Shown in pieces: positions 24,201-36,467 of a stretch of 64,000 nt of DNA. Location: positions 18,444,278 to 18,508,277 of the forward strand of contig CM033120.1 in NCBI GenBank assembly GCA_019321725.1, in the 5' to 3' direction. Each line of letters opens with the position of its first letter. Position 1 is the first letter of the stretch. The translations under genes and the position numbers were made by a program. The notes beneath the pieces are model-generated. The model saw only the letters and a program-made list of their open reading frames with translations, had not been told where the DNA came from and searched no databases. This stretch comes from Paulownia fortunei. Lineage: Eukaryota; Streptophyta; Magnoliopsida; Lamiales; Paulowniaceae.

Positions 24201-24448
24201 CATTATGATTTTCCCTAGAAAATTGCCCTTCTTCTTTGGGTCTGCAAAATCCATGCCTGCAAACAAAAACAAATCGTAATCAGAATTGGCTGAAAAACTA
24301 AGCATGAAGTAAAAACTAAGTATGAAGAAACTACAGAGCAATAAAAATAAAAAAGAATTATACAGTCAAAATGAAAGAAAAACTCACCTGCTAATGACAT
24401 AGATCTATTAGACCTCTGCTGAGTTCTTATCCTGGCGAAACTCAGCAT
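21237..24448 (-). CDS. UXE: UDP-arabinose 4-epimerase (MUR4/UXE type)
   Basis: Interconverts UDP-xylose and UDP-arabinose in the Golgi lumen, supplying arabinose for cell-wall polymers and glycoproteins. Ten exons on the minus strand: 24388-24448, 24132-24256, 23224-23337, 23024-23131, 22844-22935, 22572-22713, 22376-22470, 21776-21905, 21557-21701, 21237-21478. They total 1,254 nt, or 417 residues, matching MUR4 (about 419). It is a type II membrane protein: a basic N-terminus, then a single membrane segment around residues 37-51 ([15 protein letters not shown]). NAD-binding [10 protein letters not shown] is at about 76-85, the active-site YSSTCATYG segment is in exon 6, and the catalytic pair Tyr220/Lys224 lies in [17 protein letters not shown] and YNVGTGRG are typical of GalE-like short-chain epimerases. 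All key residues are present and every splice phase is consistent. UXE1 versus UXE2 orthology cannot be decided here. Confidence 0.93.
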
Positions 24449-25540
24449 TGAGGAATCCCGTTTTCTATTCTAATAGAATAAATAATTGAAAAAATCAATT
24501 CTTGACATCAATTTCAACTGATACCCTCGTGCACTGTGGATTGCGAATCCTCAATCTGTTTACATACAAATCCAAAAATCAAACCTTGATTAGTAAGAAA
24601 TCAAAAGAAATTATGAACCAAATAACTTGTTTTAAGAAAAGGTAAAAATTCAACTTGGGAGGGAAACTAAAGCTGGGCCCTATCAAAAAAGATGGACATA
24701 ATAACACATACTAAGTAGTAAAATATTTTGACCTGAAATCAGAAAAGCACTCAAAACTAATGCATTTTCAAAAGTATACCCAACCATTGAAACAGAGAGG
24801 ACAAAAACTAGAACCTGGAATGATCTTAAGAACACCCAGCAATGTAGAATCCGGACAATAGAAGAGCAAAATGCATTTGAATTCAAACGCCAAGAAAACA
24901 CAAGACTCAACATCCACCATACCATACACCAATCAAAAATCCCAACTCCAATTAGCCCCAAAAACTAAAGAAAACGCAAATTTTACAACAAAAAAATCAA
25001 ACGATTCACTGTTAAAGTAAACCAATCAAAAACAAACTTAACCCAAAAAAAATAGAACCACCCAAGAGAAAATACAACCTCAATGATAAAAAACTCTCGA
25101 ACTTTTTGACGAAGCCGAAGAGCCCATTTGGCATTCCAAGCATTGCAATGAAAATTTGATCAAATTAAAGTTCTTTCTTTTCCCTAATTTGCAGTACATG
25201 TGTGCATGTGCCGAATGGTCAGAAGATCTGAAAAAGTAGGAGAACAAATGAAAAGAAAGGACTGCCATATAACATAAGGACAAAAGACGATGACTTCAAA
25301 AGCATTCAATCACAATAATAATAATCATATTAATAATAAAAACCTCAAAATAGACCAACAAGATCAAATTGAGACAAGAACCCACGACATTAACAGAAAA
25401 TGCAAAAAGAAAATAGAAAAAAAGCAGAGAGACGCATACGAGGAATAGGGAGAGAGCACGTTGGCGGTGTTGTGGTTGTTTCTGCTTAGTGTGCGTTTCT
25501 GAATTTGCTGCCAATGGGAAAGTACCAAAGAGCAAAGGAG
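24449..25540 (-). other. Epimerase 5' leader region, probably with a leader intron
   Basis: Upstream of the epimerase ATG on the minus strand is sequence without long open frames. The CT-rich stretch on the minus strand around 25420-25490 (GCTCTCTCCCTATTCC) looks like a transcribed leader, and the intervening 0.9 kb could be a leader intron, as known for other plant nucleotide-sugar enzymes. Inference only. Confidence 0.35.
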
Positions 25541-27922
25541 TTTATTATGAATTTATAATTAATGGACTCTTATAAACAAAGAAATAGAGAACAGAAGAGA
25601 TGGAACGCGGGGTGGTTTGAGCGCGTTTTTACTAATAAAAGTGCGAAAAATCAAGACCCAAATTTGAGAGTGATTGCCTGTGGAATTATTTTAAAGAAAA
25701 CTATTTTAAGATATATTGTTGATGTTTTGTGGGTTTTTTTTTTTTTATAAAAAAGTCCACAAGACATTTTATTTTTACTTTTTAAAAATATATCCATATT
25801 TAAATACATTTTTCCAAATTATTACATGTTTATCCCTATGTTATTCTCAAAAATCTTTTTCCTTTTCTTAAAGCTACTTTATCTCATTTTCTTTTTCGGA
25901 GTCTAAGATGCCAAACAATCACTCCATATAATGTTCTAATTGAAGAATCTAACAATGCCTTTTCTAAATTGAAATTTTCTTTCTCCACAATTTAAAAAAT
26001 AGTTTTTTGTTTGGAGTAAAATTTTTATTTAATGTAGTATGTGGATGCATCCATATGCATATATTTAGATTAAAATCTGTTACATGCTAATGACATTTAC
26101 CAAATTCTTTCACATCTCTGGTTTGTGACTTTTGAAAGTTGAATAGCAGTGTTTCAGTATGACTTGAACCGGCAAGTATTTGAGTATCCTTCCAACTAGG
26201 AAGACTTGTTTACATTATTACAGCTATGAAACCTATGTATCAACAGAAAAATATTGCTTTCTATAGTCGCACTTTATATTTTTGATAATGCTTAAAATAA
26301 AATCCGGCAGACATAACATGTTTATCTAGTTAATAGTACTATTTTTGGTACAAGAGATAAGAGATTTGCGTGGATGAGTGGGTGAATTACGTCTACCCTA
26401 TCAATCACACTCTTAAATAAGAACTCTCCAAAATTAGAGAGTTTCGGACTAAATAAACCAAAATCTTACACTCTAATCAAAAGGATATCAAGTTAATAAA
26501 ATGATTTAAAAATAGATGGGGAAATAGAATAATATTCAAATTATATGCGACGAAAATAAACCACTAAACATTTGATACGATAGTATTATCTTTCACTTAA
26601 TCATTTCATTTTTGAACGGGAGATTGAAGTTCGACCCGAATATGTGAGTGGGCACGTGCATGAATTATATATATATATATATAACAAAAGTAGAGTATTT
26701 TACATATTAATGCTCCACTAAGAATGAGAAAAGGATTTTACATATCAATGCTGTGAGAAGAAAAACTTCTATGAGTTTTAAACGTGATTTATCATCATAT
26801 TTTCAAATATTTCTCTAATTATGATCATATCTTCGTGATCATCAAAAAGTTATGGTTTAAATCAAAATTAATCACATCAAATTAATAATATGACAATCAA
26901 AAGTTCAAAGTAATATAATTTTTCTTCCACTAATTTGGTCTAATTTGATATAATAATGTGTGATAAATGAGGTAGTAAAATATTAATATTTTATTACAAT
27001 TTTGTGTTATATATTATACTGCATATCATATAAAAATAATATATATATTTAATTAATTTTAAATTTATATTTAAAAAAATATTTTATATGTATCATATGT
27101 ATTTGTAATATATAATATAAAATATAAAAATTAATAATAATAGATCCAAATTAATTAAATGTATCGGAAGGGTGATAGATTTTATAGGGGACAATTTTTT
27201 CTCTTTTTTCCAAATATTAAAAGTTATAAAGTGCGTCCTGTCTTTCCCGACTGTCATGCATGCGTTGAGACCATCTCGACTCGTTGGGTCCACAATAAGG
27301 GCACGTGTCATGACACGCTACGCAGCTTTTTACCATGTGTAAGTATTTCATTTTTAGTGCATCATCACTAAGTGTATACATTCTATTAAAAAAATAATTT
27401 TATTATTAATTAATTAAGATATCCAATATTAATACAAAAAATATTATATAAACAAATTGAATTTGAATTTGAATTTAAAGTTTATTAATTTTAAAAATAT
27501 TAGATATATGGATTGAAAAAATTTAAGTTCAAAACTCCTTAATTTAAAACATTAAATACAAATATATACCATTAAACTCAAAATTTCTTAATTTGAAAGA
27601 ATTAGTTGTATACCGTTTATTACGTTATAAACAACAATATATACAAGTTCCGATCAAATGAGTCAAATATATAGGTAATAACGATGTCCCAATCATTGTC
27701 AACCATCAAGCAATTAATCCCAGACTGTTCCCCGTTCTGCCAATTGGATTGTCTTATTTCTTACCCACGACCCCCACCCCCACCCCCACCCCTACCCTAC
27801 CCCTCCCAGTTGAGATGATCAAGTGAAGAAGGATGTGTGTTCCAATAAATCAAATATATATATATATATATGAATATTTTAAGATATTTAAGTTGTAGCA
27901 AATGAGCACGAAATTAAAATTT
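25541..27922. other. AT-rich intergenic region
   Basis: No gene recognised. It contains a (TA)n run near 26667-26684, homopolymer runs, and a C-rich, G-quadruplex-prone tract at 27771-27807. Confidence 0.6.
27771..27807 (-). repeat. C-rich simple repeat, G-quadruplex-prone on the minus strand
   Basis: Runs of CCCCCA followed by CCCTACCCTACCCC and CCC. The complementary strand holds at least six runs of three or more G separated by one- or two-base loops, including two telomere-like TAGGG units. Confidence 0.75.
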
Positions 27923-29248
27923 GGGTAAATTAAACTTTATCCATTGTATTATTAATTTTGTATTAATTATTTCTTCCTATTAATAAAAATTTCAATTATC
28001 ATCCTAAAACAATAAAATTTATATTAATAGACAAAAATAATCCTAAATTAAATAAAAAGTTAAATTCACTCTACCCCTATCTTATAAAACATATAGTATT
28101 TTGTCTCCTCTACAATTAAATATCAATTATTTGATATCAAATTTTATTTAACACTGACTTTATTAAATAACTAACCTTCAATAAATCTAAAATAAATAAA
28201 TAATAAAAATATAATTTTAATAGTATGGAGAAGACATATTAAAATTTAAAAAGAATATGTCACATAAATATATATTACTATCCTTTTTTATAAAGTATTT
28301 TATTAAGTAAATATTATAATTTAGGGTTAATTAGTTGATTTTATTAATGTATAAATATTTTTATTATGTAAGATGCATATGTGTAGGTCAAACATATGAA
28401 CTAACTTTAATATGTATTTATTTATTTTTGAAAGAAAAATAAAAATTAGAAAAAAAAATATTAGAAAGTATACTTTACTCCTTGACAATCAAATATCAAT
28501 TAATTTGACTACAAATTTATCAAATAAATTAACTTTTAATTAATTAAAATTTAAAAATAGCAAAATATAATTTTAATAATATAGAGAAGGCACATTAAAT
28601 TTAAGTAAATTATCTCACATAGATTTATATTACTAATATCTTATATATGTTGTTTAAGAAAATATCTCATAGTTTTTTTTTTCTTTTTAGAATTTTCCTC
28701 AAAATTTCTTAATTGCATTAATATACTTTATGAGATTTTTCAGTTTTAATTTTTTATTTCACAAAATAAACACATATTTAAATTAAATTTGTTAATATTT
28801 TTGAACTACAAATGCCCACCTTGTATAATAAAATTATTTATTATCATTAACTATTATCAACTAATTTGATTCTAAATTTTAATTCTTACTCATTAAAGAA
28901 ATATATAAATGGTTTTTGTATAAAATTTTGTGATATATTTCTTTTAAATTTAATTTGTCTTATTATATTTTGCTACTTATCTTTGAATTAATTGAAATTT
29001 AATTTATTTAATAAAATTAGTGTTAAATAAAAAAAGAGATCAAATAATTAATATTTAATTATAGATGGGGCAAAATACTATATAGTTTATAAGTGATGGG
29101 GCAAAGTGAATTTAACTTTTTATTTGATATGAGTATTTTTGTCCATCAATATAAATTTTATTATTTTATGAGAATAATTGAAGGTTTTATTAATAGATGG
29201 GTAATTCATACAAAATTAATAGTACAAGTGGGAAAAGTGTATTTAACC
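27923..29248. mobile_element. Non-autonomous MULE-like element with about 350-bp terminal inverted repeats
   Basis: The left arm (27923 to about 28270) and the inverted right arm (about 28905 to 29248) align along their length. Examples: left ACTATTAATTTTGTAT-like, AATAAAATTTATATT, AAAAAGTTAAATTCACT and ATATAGTATTTTG recur in the same order on the opposite strand of the right arm. The ends are GGGTAAAT and, inverted, GGTTAAAT. Immediate flanks TTAAAATTT (27914-27922) and TTCAAATTT (29249-29257) match at 8 of 9 positions, a Mutator-type 9-bp target duplication. The interior has no transposase, but a second, direct copy of part of the arm lies at about 28470-28640. Confidence 0.75.
28470..28640. 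repeat. Internal direct copy of the element's subterminal repeat
   Basis: Words such as AATCAAATATCAATTA, AAAATATAATTTTAATA, GAGAAGGCACATTAAA and TCACATAGATTTATATTACTA echo the left arm at about 28085-28275 in the same orientation and order. The element therefore carries a partial third copy of its arm. Confidence 0.55.
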
Positions 29249-29502
29249 TTCAAATTTTTCATCAAAACCAACAACCACTCAGAACTCTACATGAGTTATG
29301 TAAATATAAGTCGAATATCAAGAGCCTTTTTATAATATGTATGAATTTTATCTAATATGTTAACATTTTAATAGAGAAGAGCGAATATGAAAAAATAATA
29401 AGAATAATAAAAAAAAAAAAAACGATTTACAAACATACCACACAAACAAAGCGGTATGTTTGTCTGTATACCCAACAATTTTGATAGTGAAAAATCAAAT
29501 TA

Positions 29503-29870
29503 TGTTTTGAGGGTGTCTGTGGGAGCTTGCAAGTTTTTTAAATATATCTTGATGTTTGAGAGTTGTAAGATGTTCTAAAACAACTTTTAAAAGAGAGGCT
29601 TATAAGTTGTATAAGATTTTATAAGTTTCTTTAAAAGCAGATAAGGAGTTCCTAACTTATTTTAAAAATATTAACAAATACTATTAGTTATGATATATAT
29701 TAATTATAAAATTATTATTAGTTACATTTTATAAGTTCCATCATCTTATTTTATTTAAATATTAAAAAAATTAAATTTAAAATCTTATATATTTTATAAA
29801 ATATTTTTATAATATATGAACTTATAATTTAAAAAAAAAAAAAATTAGTCAAATCCTGTTCGAATAATCT
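29503..29870. mobile_element. Possible hAT-like MITE
   Basis: The block opens with GGGTGTCTGTGGGAGCTTGC, and its far end on the minus strand reads TTCGAACAGGATTTGACTAA, a weakly similar terminus. In between is AT-rich sequence with repeated TTATAAGTT words. No clear target duplication, so this is tentative. Confidence 0.25.
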
Positions 29871-31886
29871 TTTCTTGCTCACTTTTATAGAAATTGATGA
29901 ATTTTAATGGTATCAATTTTGACAGGAATTTTTTATGGGCCTTGGGCTTTACAAGAAGTATGGCCCAGTCGGCTGTCGGTAAGAAACCCATCCAAAATAT
30001 CCTGAGCGCCTTAACCCGTATACAAGGACATAATTAATTGACAATTTCCCCTCGACCCCATCCCTGCTATCCAATTTTTATTTTCTTTAATTACATTATC
30101 TCATCTAATTATTTTCAGTATATGATTATTTTTTTGCTTAAATAAATATGATGACTAATACTTCATCCATCTCAATATTTTATCTCCAATTCAACTTGGT
30201 AAAAAATTTCAGATAAATGTCCAAAAAATGATAATTCTATATATCTGTTACACTGAGACACAATTTGGACTTGATGTGCTTATCTTTCCTTGTACATTTT
30301 TTAACTTACATAATTATTTATTCTTGTGAAATACAAATAAGCAATAACTGTAGCTTTTTGGAATATATTGAAATCCAAGTATATTTTTATGGAGAAAAAT
30401 AAAATAAAATTGAAATATATATTTTTATTGCCGCGTGGTTTTAAAGACATCTGGATAAAATACTTAACAGGCTTATGGTTTCTAAATCTTGTCGTCACGG
30501 CTGTGTCTGTGATTAACGGAAGGGCAGGGCATGGATCATTTCCAAATTCATTTCTCATAATCAATTAATCCTCTTACTGAAATTTCGTCCAAGATAGGAT
30601 TCTGATACTACTGTCCTTATATTTTGACGTGTGAAATAATTGAAATAGTTGTTTTATAATTTAATTTATTAAAAAATGCGCGACATTTTTACATAGAGTT
30701 TGATTTGATCCGATTTAAGATCTCAACCGTTGATACTGGAATGTGATGAAATTGAAGAATTGATGAGATTGAGATATCTATATCTTACCATATACAGCGA
30801 CCAATCAATATACAAATTTTAAATTTAATTATTATAAAATAACTTTTACATAGCAGCTCATTTCGTTTTTTAATTTTATAACAAACTTGATGTGTATTAA
30901 TGGTGCAGATTTTTTTTTAAGCCGAATAATTTGACATGACCTATAATATATTGATTTTTTAAAAATTATATTTCAATCTTAGTTTGGCATGAATAATGCA
31001 TTTTATGCTCCTGAAAAGATAAATAAAAGACCATTGAGTGGCTTTCAATTCAAGAATTACACCAATTAATGAAAAAAAAAAAGGAAAAAAAAAAAGAGCG
31101 GTGAAAAACAAGTGCCAATTCACCTAGTAGTAACACAGTGATAATCATCATCCCTAGAAACACTAGAAAAAAGGGAATACAGAGTCATACAGTAATCAGC
31201 AGAAAACGCGGGAAAAAGGCCACCAAGCAGAGTGGTTGTAGTAGTAATAATTTATGGATTTAGGAACCGGGGTTGAGAGCACATGTGGGAGTAGTCTGAT
31301 AGAAAATCCAGGCCATTCAGCCAAAAAACAAGGAGAAAAGGAGAAAAGAAAAGGGGGTATCACCTGTGTGATTTGACCCCTTGACATGATGTAACCTTAC
31401 CCCCATCCCAATTTTTATTTATTAACTACACCCCCCCCACCAAACTCTTCTCCATCTCTGTCCACACCCCCCGTACAAAAAAACACTAGTATTGGGATAG
31501 TACAAAAAATTTACTTCATTAAAACGACAACTCCTTTTTCATTTTGTTTGATTGAAAATAGGGAAACAGTGCTGGTAAATTTAGAGGAGTAGGATTTTGA
31601 TGCCTAAAGGTTATAAACAAAAATCGTAGGACATGGACAATCTCATTTATCTAGTTTCCACAATTGAAAAGTAAATTTTGGATGTTGAACTTTACAAATT
31701 TAGATTTGGTGCACATTTTTTCGATATAATTAATCCAAGTTTAATTATGATCATTTTTTGGATACCTTATTTTGGGTTTTGGAATACACCTATCATTTTA
31801 TTATCTCTTTTCCTAAAAACTCCCACCCAACTCCCTCTCTCCTTTCATTATTAAACCACTACAACAAAATATAAATAAGAGCAATG

Positions 31887-31904
31887 ATATATATATATAT
31901 ATAT
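31887..31904. repeat. (TA)n microsatellite
   Basis: Nine TA units in AT-rich intergenic DNA. Confidence 0.85.
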
Positions 31905-33098
31905 CACTTTTTAGCCGTTATTGTTTTTCACCTTCCTTAATTTTACTAAAAGGATTTAATCAACCAATATTTTTTTAAAAACTCAAAAGAGGTGGTAATG
32001 TATAATATTTTTTTATAAATAATTAATTTATATCATCACTTACAGGATCATTATTAAAGTTTACTTCATCTTATCGACACGTATCTAGCTCAATCACTTA
32101 ACACTACCAATGTCATAGTGCCAAATTTGACATTATGTCAAACACATTTTCAACTTTTAGAAATAACTCTTCCAAGAATATTTTTCACTTTTGATGAATA
32201 ATACTAAGTGCAGCTTCTTTATTTTATTTTATTTTTTTGTACTTTTTTTTTTCACTTTTCCCAACATAATTTATTAAATATAATCAAAATTTAGAACCAC
32301 TCGAGAGGTTTAATTTTCTTCAAAAAGATTTAGTCAGTGATTGAAATATATTATGCACGGCACAGATTATAATAAAGTATTAGTAAAAGCGTAGAAACTA
32401 TGGATTGTAAATATAGGACTTGATTTGAAAGGTTTCAATTATGATGAGACGCATTAAGGGTGAGTGACATTTGCAAGCCACATACTTAGGATGGGCTCTT
32501 TGAACAAATTTTTTCTTGATTGGTTCCAACCAAAAACAGCAACTTTTCTGCATTAAACTGCTGAAAAAACACGCAGTACCAAAATAGGAAAGTGATAAAT
32601 TACTACATGACACATTGTAGGGGTCTCTCTTCTCTTTATGGTTAATTCACTAGTTTTTCAAATCAAATGTTTAGAGTGATATAATTTGTTAAGAAAACAT
32701 CAACAACATGTTCCTGGTATACTAGATAATACCAGCATTAAGTTGGGACATTGCCGCAAGTAAACAGATCCCATGCAAGAAGAAGATTGGTCAAACCACT
32801 GCCACCAAGCTTTTTACCAAAGAAAGAAGCAAAGTTAAAAGGAGAGTGATGATTCTGATGCAACCCAACACAGCCAGAATTGTACTACCAAAGTTGGAAT
32901 TTTCCTGAAAATGAAAAAAGAAAGAAAAAATAATGTGAGAAGACAGGTTGAAGTGATATTCAAACTGTCATCACGTCTCCCCTCCGCTTCTCTGCGTGGT
33001 GGCCCCTCTCTTGTCCTCTATCTTCCCCCATCATCTAAAGTCTTGCAGAAAGAAGAAAAAATAAAATTGAATTATTGTCTCCTCCACAATTCTGCCCT

Positions 33099-33107
33099 TT
33101 ATAAATT
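33099..33107 (+). promoter_or_regulatory. Putative TATA element of the ALOG gene
   Basis: TTATAAATT is about 300 bp upstream of the ALOG ATG, implying a leader of some 260 bp. Positional inference only. Confidence 0.35.
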
Positions 33108-33397
33108 TTCTACCTCAGTCCATTGTTCACATATGTATTTTGGTGTGTGTCGATTTGTTCTCTCTATTTGATTTCTAATTCTTTAAACAATCTCTTATGC
33201 TTCTTCCCTCCTCAGGGCTTCATTTTTCACTCATTAACAGTTAGTTTTTCTGAACCAGTTTCAAGAAAACCCCACATGCTGAATGAATCAGCTCAAGAAC
33301 ACACAATCTCAACTTTTTCTTGGCACTGATTAACTGATTCATGGCAGCGAAGTGAGGTTAGCTCAAATTAAAACATACTGTACATAAACTTATCAAG

Positions 33398-34026
33398 ATG
33401 TCTGCTTCAGCCATAGTTGGCCAGTGCACTTCCAGCAACAACAGCAGTCCCACATCAGAAAACAGCACCGGCAGCCAAAAGACGGCCTCGTCCCTCAGCC
33501 GCTACGAGTCTCAGAAGCGGCGCGACTGGAACACCTTCGGCCAGTACTTGAAGAACCACAAGCCCCCGCTTGTACTTTCTCGGTGCAGCGGTGCACACAT
33601 ACTTGAATTCCTCCGCTACCTTGACCAATTCGGCAAGACCAAAGTCCACAACAACAGCTGTCCGTTCTTCGGCCACCCTCATCCTCCGGCCCCTGCCCCT
33701 GCCCGCTGAGGCAGGCGTGGGGCAGTCTTGACGCGCTAGTTGGACGCCTACGCGCAGCCTTTGAAGAGAATGGTGGGAGGCCGGAGGCCAACCCTTTTGG
33801 GGCACGCGCTGTTAGGTTGTATCTTAGGGAGGTGAGGGACTCACAGGCGAAGGCGAGAGGGATTGCTTACGAGAAGAAGAAGCGCAAGAAACCACAAAAA
33901 CAAGCGATTTTGGAGGAGTTGGATTGTGATGATGATGATGCTGTGAAGACAAACGGAGGTCTGATGATGGCGGGTTCATCTGGTGCGAGGAGTTCAATGA
34001 TTATTCCTTTATCTGTTCTTAATTAA
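33398..34026 (+). CDS. ALOG/LSH-family transcription factor, interrupted by a one-base frameshift
   Basis: ALOG proteins (LIGHT-DEPENDENT SHORT HYPOCOTYLS/G1 family) are nuclear DNA-binding regulators of organ boundaries, meristems and inflorescence form. A single-exon gene, as usual for the family. Residues 34-97 read [20 protein letters not shown] through FGHPHPP in one frame, then that frame ends at TGA 33707-33709. The rest of the domain ([51 protein letters not shown]) and the nuclear-localisation run [10 protein letters not shown] continue in the frame one base away, ending at TAA 34026. The break falls in the C-run 33690-33693; family members have the alanine-proline-cysteine order here, so exactly one C is missing. 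Everything else looks intact, so this may be a recent mutation or a base-calling error in GC-rich sequence. Confidence 0.85.
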
Positions 34027-36467
34027 CTAGCAGTGAATTTTCTACTTGTTTACTACTAAATTTGTAGCAGCCAGTAGACCAGCTATTTCTGAATAATGGA
34101 TGAAGGAAAGCTGGGTGCTTTACTAGTTTAGTAAGAATTGGTCTTTCGCCTAAACTACAAACCTAGTGAGAAAAAGCTTCTTCTTGGCATGGAATTAAGT
34201 GCAGAAACTTTCATCAGTTTTCTCATCTGGATACTGAAAGAAGTAATTCTCGTTTTCAAACATGACTGTTATCTTCCAAAGTTGTAAGATTATGATTGTT
34301 TTGAGTTCCTGACATATTGTAGTTAGCGCCTGTAATGATGATCAAATGATAGAACAATTAGACTTTACCATCTGCAGTCACAATATAATTCCCTTCACTT
34401 TTATATGTTGCAAACCCTAAGCACTTCATCCACCTTAGAGTTAAAATCAGTAAAGATGATAAAGGTTTCAGTATATGGTGGTACTTTACTGCTTATTTTA
34501 ACTTCATTCCTGCCGCAAAAATTTATGTTATTGTGTCGATTATGTCTCATTAGTTTTCCAAAAGTTGCAAGTCTGGAACTCAAAAATCCGAACCTTAGCT
34601 CAACGGTGTTTATTAACAAAGGCAATTCGTACTTGTAGATGGCGCCCCATATTTCATGACAAGCAGCCAAGAAAAGACAAGTCCCCCGCCCTCCATCCAA
34701 AAAGTATGGTACGAAGCTTCAAATCTTCTGTTACGACCCCTTTAGTTCCCGGCTTCAGCAAATCTATAGGCTAAATTCTTGGATGGACCATTCAGTAGGC
34801 CATTTCACTCTAGTACATATAAATATAGTAATAAATTTCCAAACAACATTTTATATTCTGTCTACAATAATATCATCAAAGCTTGTAACTGACGTTCAAA
34901 ACCATACTTGTCTAACCAAGCCATCTCTGGGAAGGAAATTCCTTTGACTCGGGTAAGGGTTTGGCCGAAACCAAACCCAAGCTGTTTTGATTAGTGCAAG
35001 AGGAATGAGACATTGCTTGGGCCCTCAAATTAACCAATCCCAATATCATTAAACCATTGCTAAATTACTCGAGTGGCATCAAGAATATTTCCGCAAGGCG
35101 CGTCTACGTCAAAACTTGCAATCTGTTTTGCTTTTGAATCCACAATTGGCTTTCTTCATTGTTTGATGTCTGGAAGAAATTCGGCTCCACGATAAGATAT
35201 GATTACATGAAAGAACATACCACTTTTGCTTGCAAGAAAAATAGAGGCCAGAGATACCTATATCACATTTCTTGGTAGAGAAAGCCTTGCGCTCAACTGG
35301 CCTCCAATTCTTCCAAAAATGTATAATTACCACTACAGATATAATGTCCACCATCAATTTATTCCACCCTATTGTTGACCAAAGAAGTCACCTTTAAGAA
35401 AATAGTAGTGATAAACAAGGAAAAACTACTTTCCATATTCATAAAGTTGCCTTTTCCACCCTTTTTCAGAATGATATGGATTTGAATTGCTAGCTTAAAA
35501 TAATATGTAACAGTAAAACAATTAGGTTCTGCGCTCTAAAGATTCATCATCCTCAGAGGCACCATTTGGATGATTATGAGGGAATGATTGAGAAACCAAA
35601 CTAGTCTCTTCGTTATACAGTTTAGAAGACTGGAAAAAAGATTAAAGGAATAAAAACCATTTCGCTTTTGATCATACAGATCTCCATGGAAAATGATTGC
35701 TCCTCTACTCACTGACTGGGAAACATATCCTTTTCCTGGATATTAATGCAGCTGATACTGAACTGTTATAAGAATCAATTGTCTCTGGGTGGTAACAACA
35801 CTGTATTAATTAATCAGAGAGTGAAGTGGAGGGCACATTGATTTAAACTAGCCGTAGGAACTTGGGTTTGAGAGTGGAGAAAGTATTTCTTTCCTTTTCT
35901 TTTATTGGCCTCGACAGTTCTTTATTTGATTATAGTCTGCTTAATTTATTCTCTACTGTGATGGAAAAGGGGGGAGAGAATTTTTTCCAGACAAACATCA
36001 TCAGCTGAAAAGCAGTGCATATAGATATTACAATAAAGTAATAATCTTAGTTTTCTGTATATAACTGTCAGTGACAACATTAACACAATATAGAAATACC
36101 AAAAAAGAAGCAAAAATGCATTACAAGGAGAGAGGGGAAAAAAGACGTGTCCGCTCTGCCCTATATTGTGTACATACCAAGACAAAATCATCTCTCTCTA
36201 TGTCCTCAGCAGAAGGCAAAATAGATAAAAACATAAAATTGAATATTTTACATCTTCGGGATATACACACCTCCTCCAAATACTGGTCAGTTCCAGATTT
36301 CCCAAATGCTGCTATAACACAAGCCTTGTTGGCGCCCGCATCATGATTTTTGGTCGAGCCACAAGCATATTCCTGAGCTTTTATATATGTGCATACTCCT
36401 GTTCGTTCACCAACAAAACCTCGGGAACGATCAGATTTCTTTTTGATTTCAGAAAGAAGGGAATGTT
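34027..36467. other. Region downstream of the ALOG gene and of the AP2 relic
   Basis: Both flanking genes point into this space, so it holds their 3' regions. Short open frames (for example 34401-34700 and 34565-34774) overlap on opposite strands and resemble no known family. Nothing else supported. Confidence 0.45.

Larger units (their letters stand above)
29249..33397. other. AT-rich intergenic region upstream of the ALOG gene
   Basis: No gene recognised. A possible hAT-like MITE lies at about 29503-29870, and a (TA)n run at 31887-31904. Two C-rich patches occur near 31401-31470. The last 500 bp probably contain the ALOG promoter and leader, with a TATA-like TTATAAATT at 33099-33107. Confidence 0.5.

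Noticed and set aside
30150..30300. Possible second Stowaway MITE starting TACTTCATCCATCTCAATAT
   Set aside because: No matching inverted terminus could be found within a few hundred bases.
33455..33805. Long minus-strand open frames across the ALOG gene
   Set aside because: Antisense shadows of a GC-rich coding exon; the ALOG domain is clearly on the plus strand.
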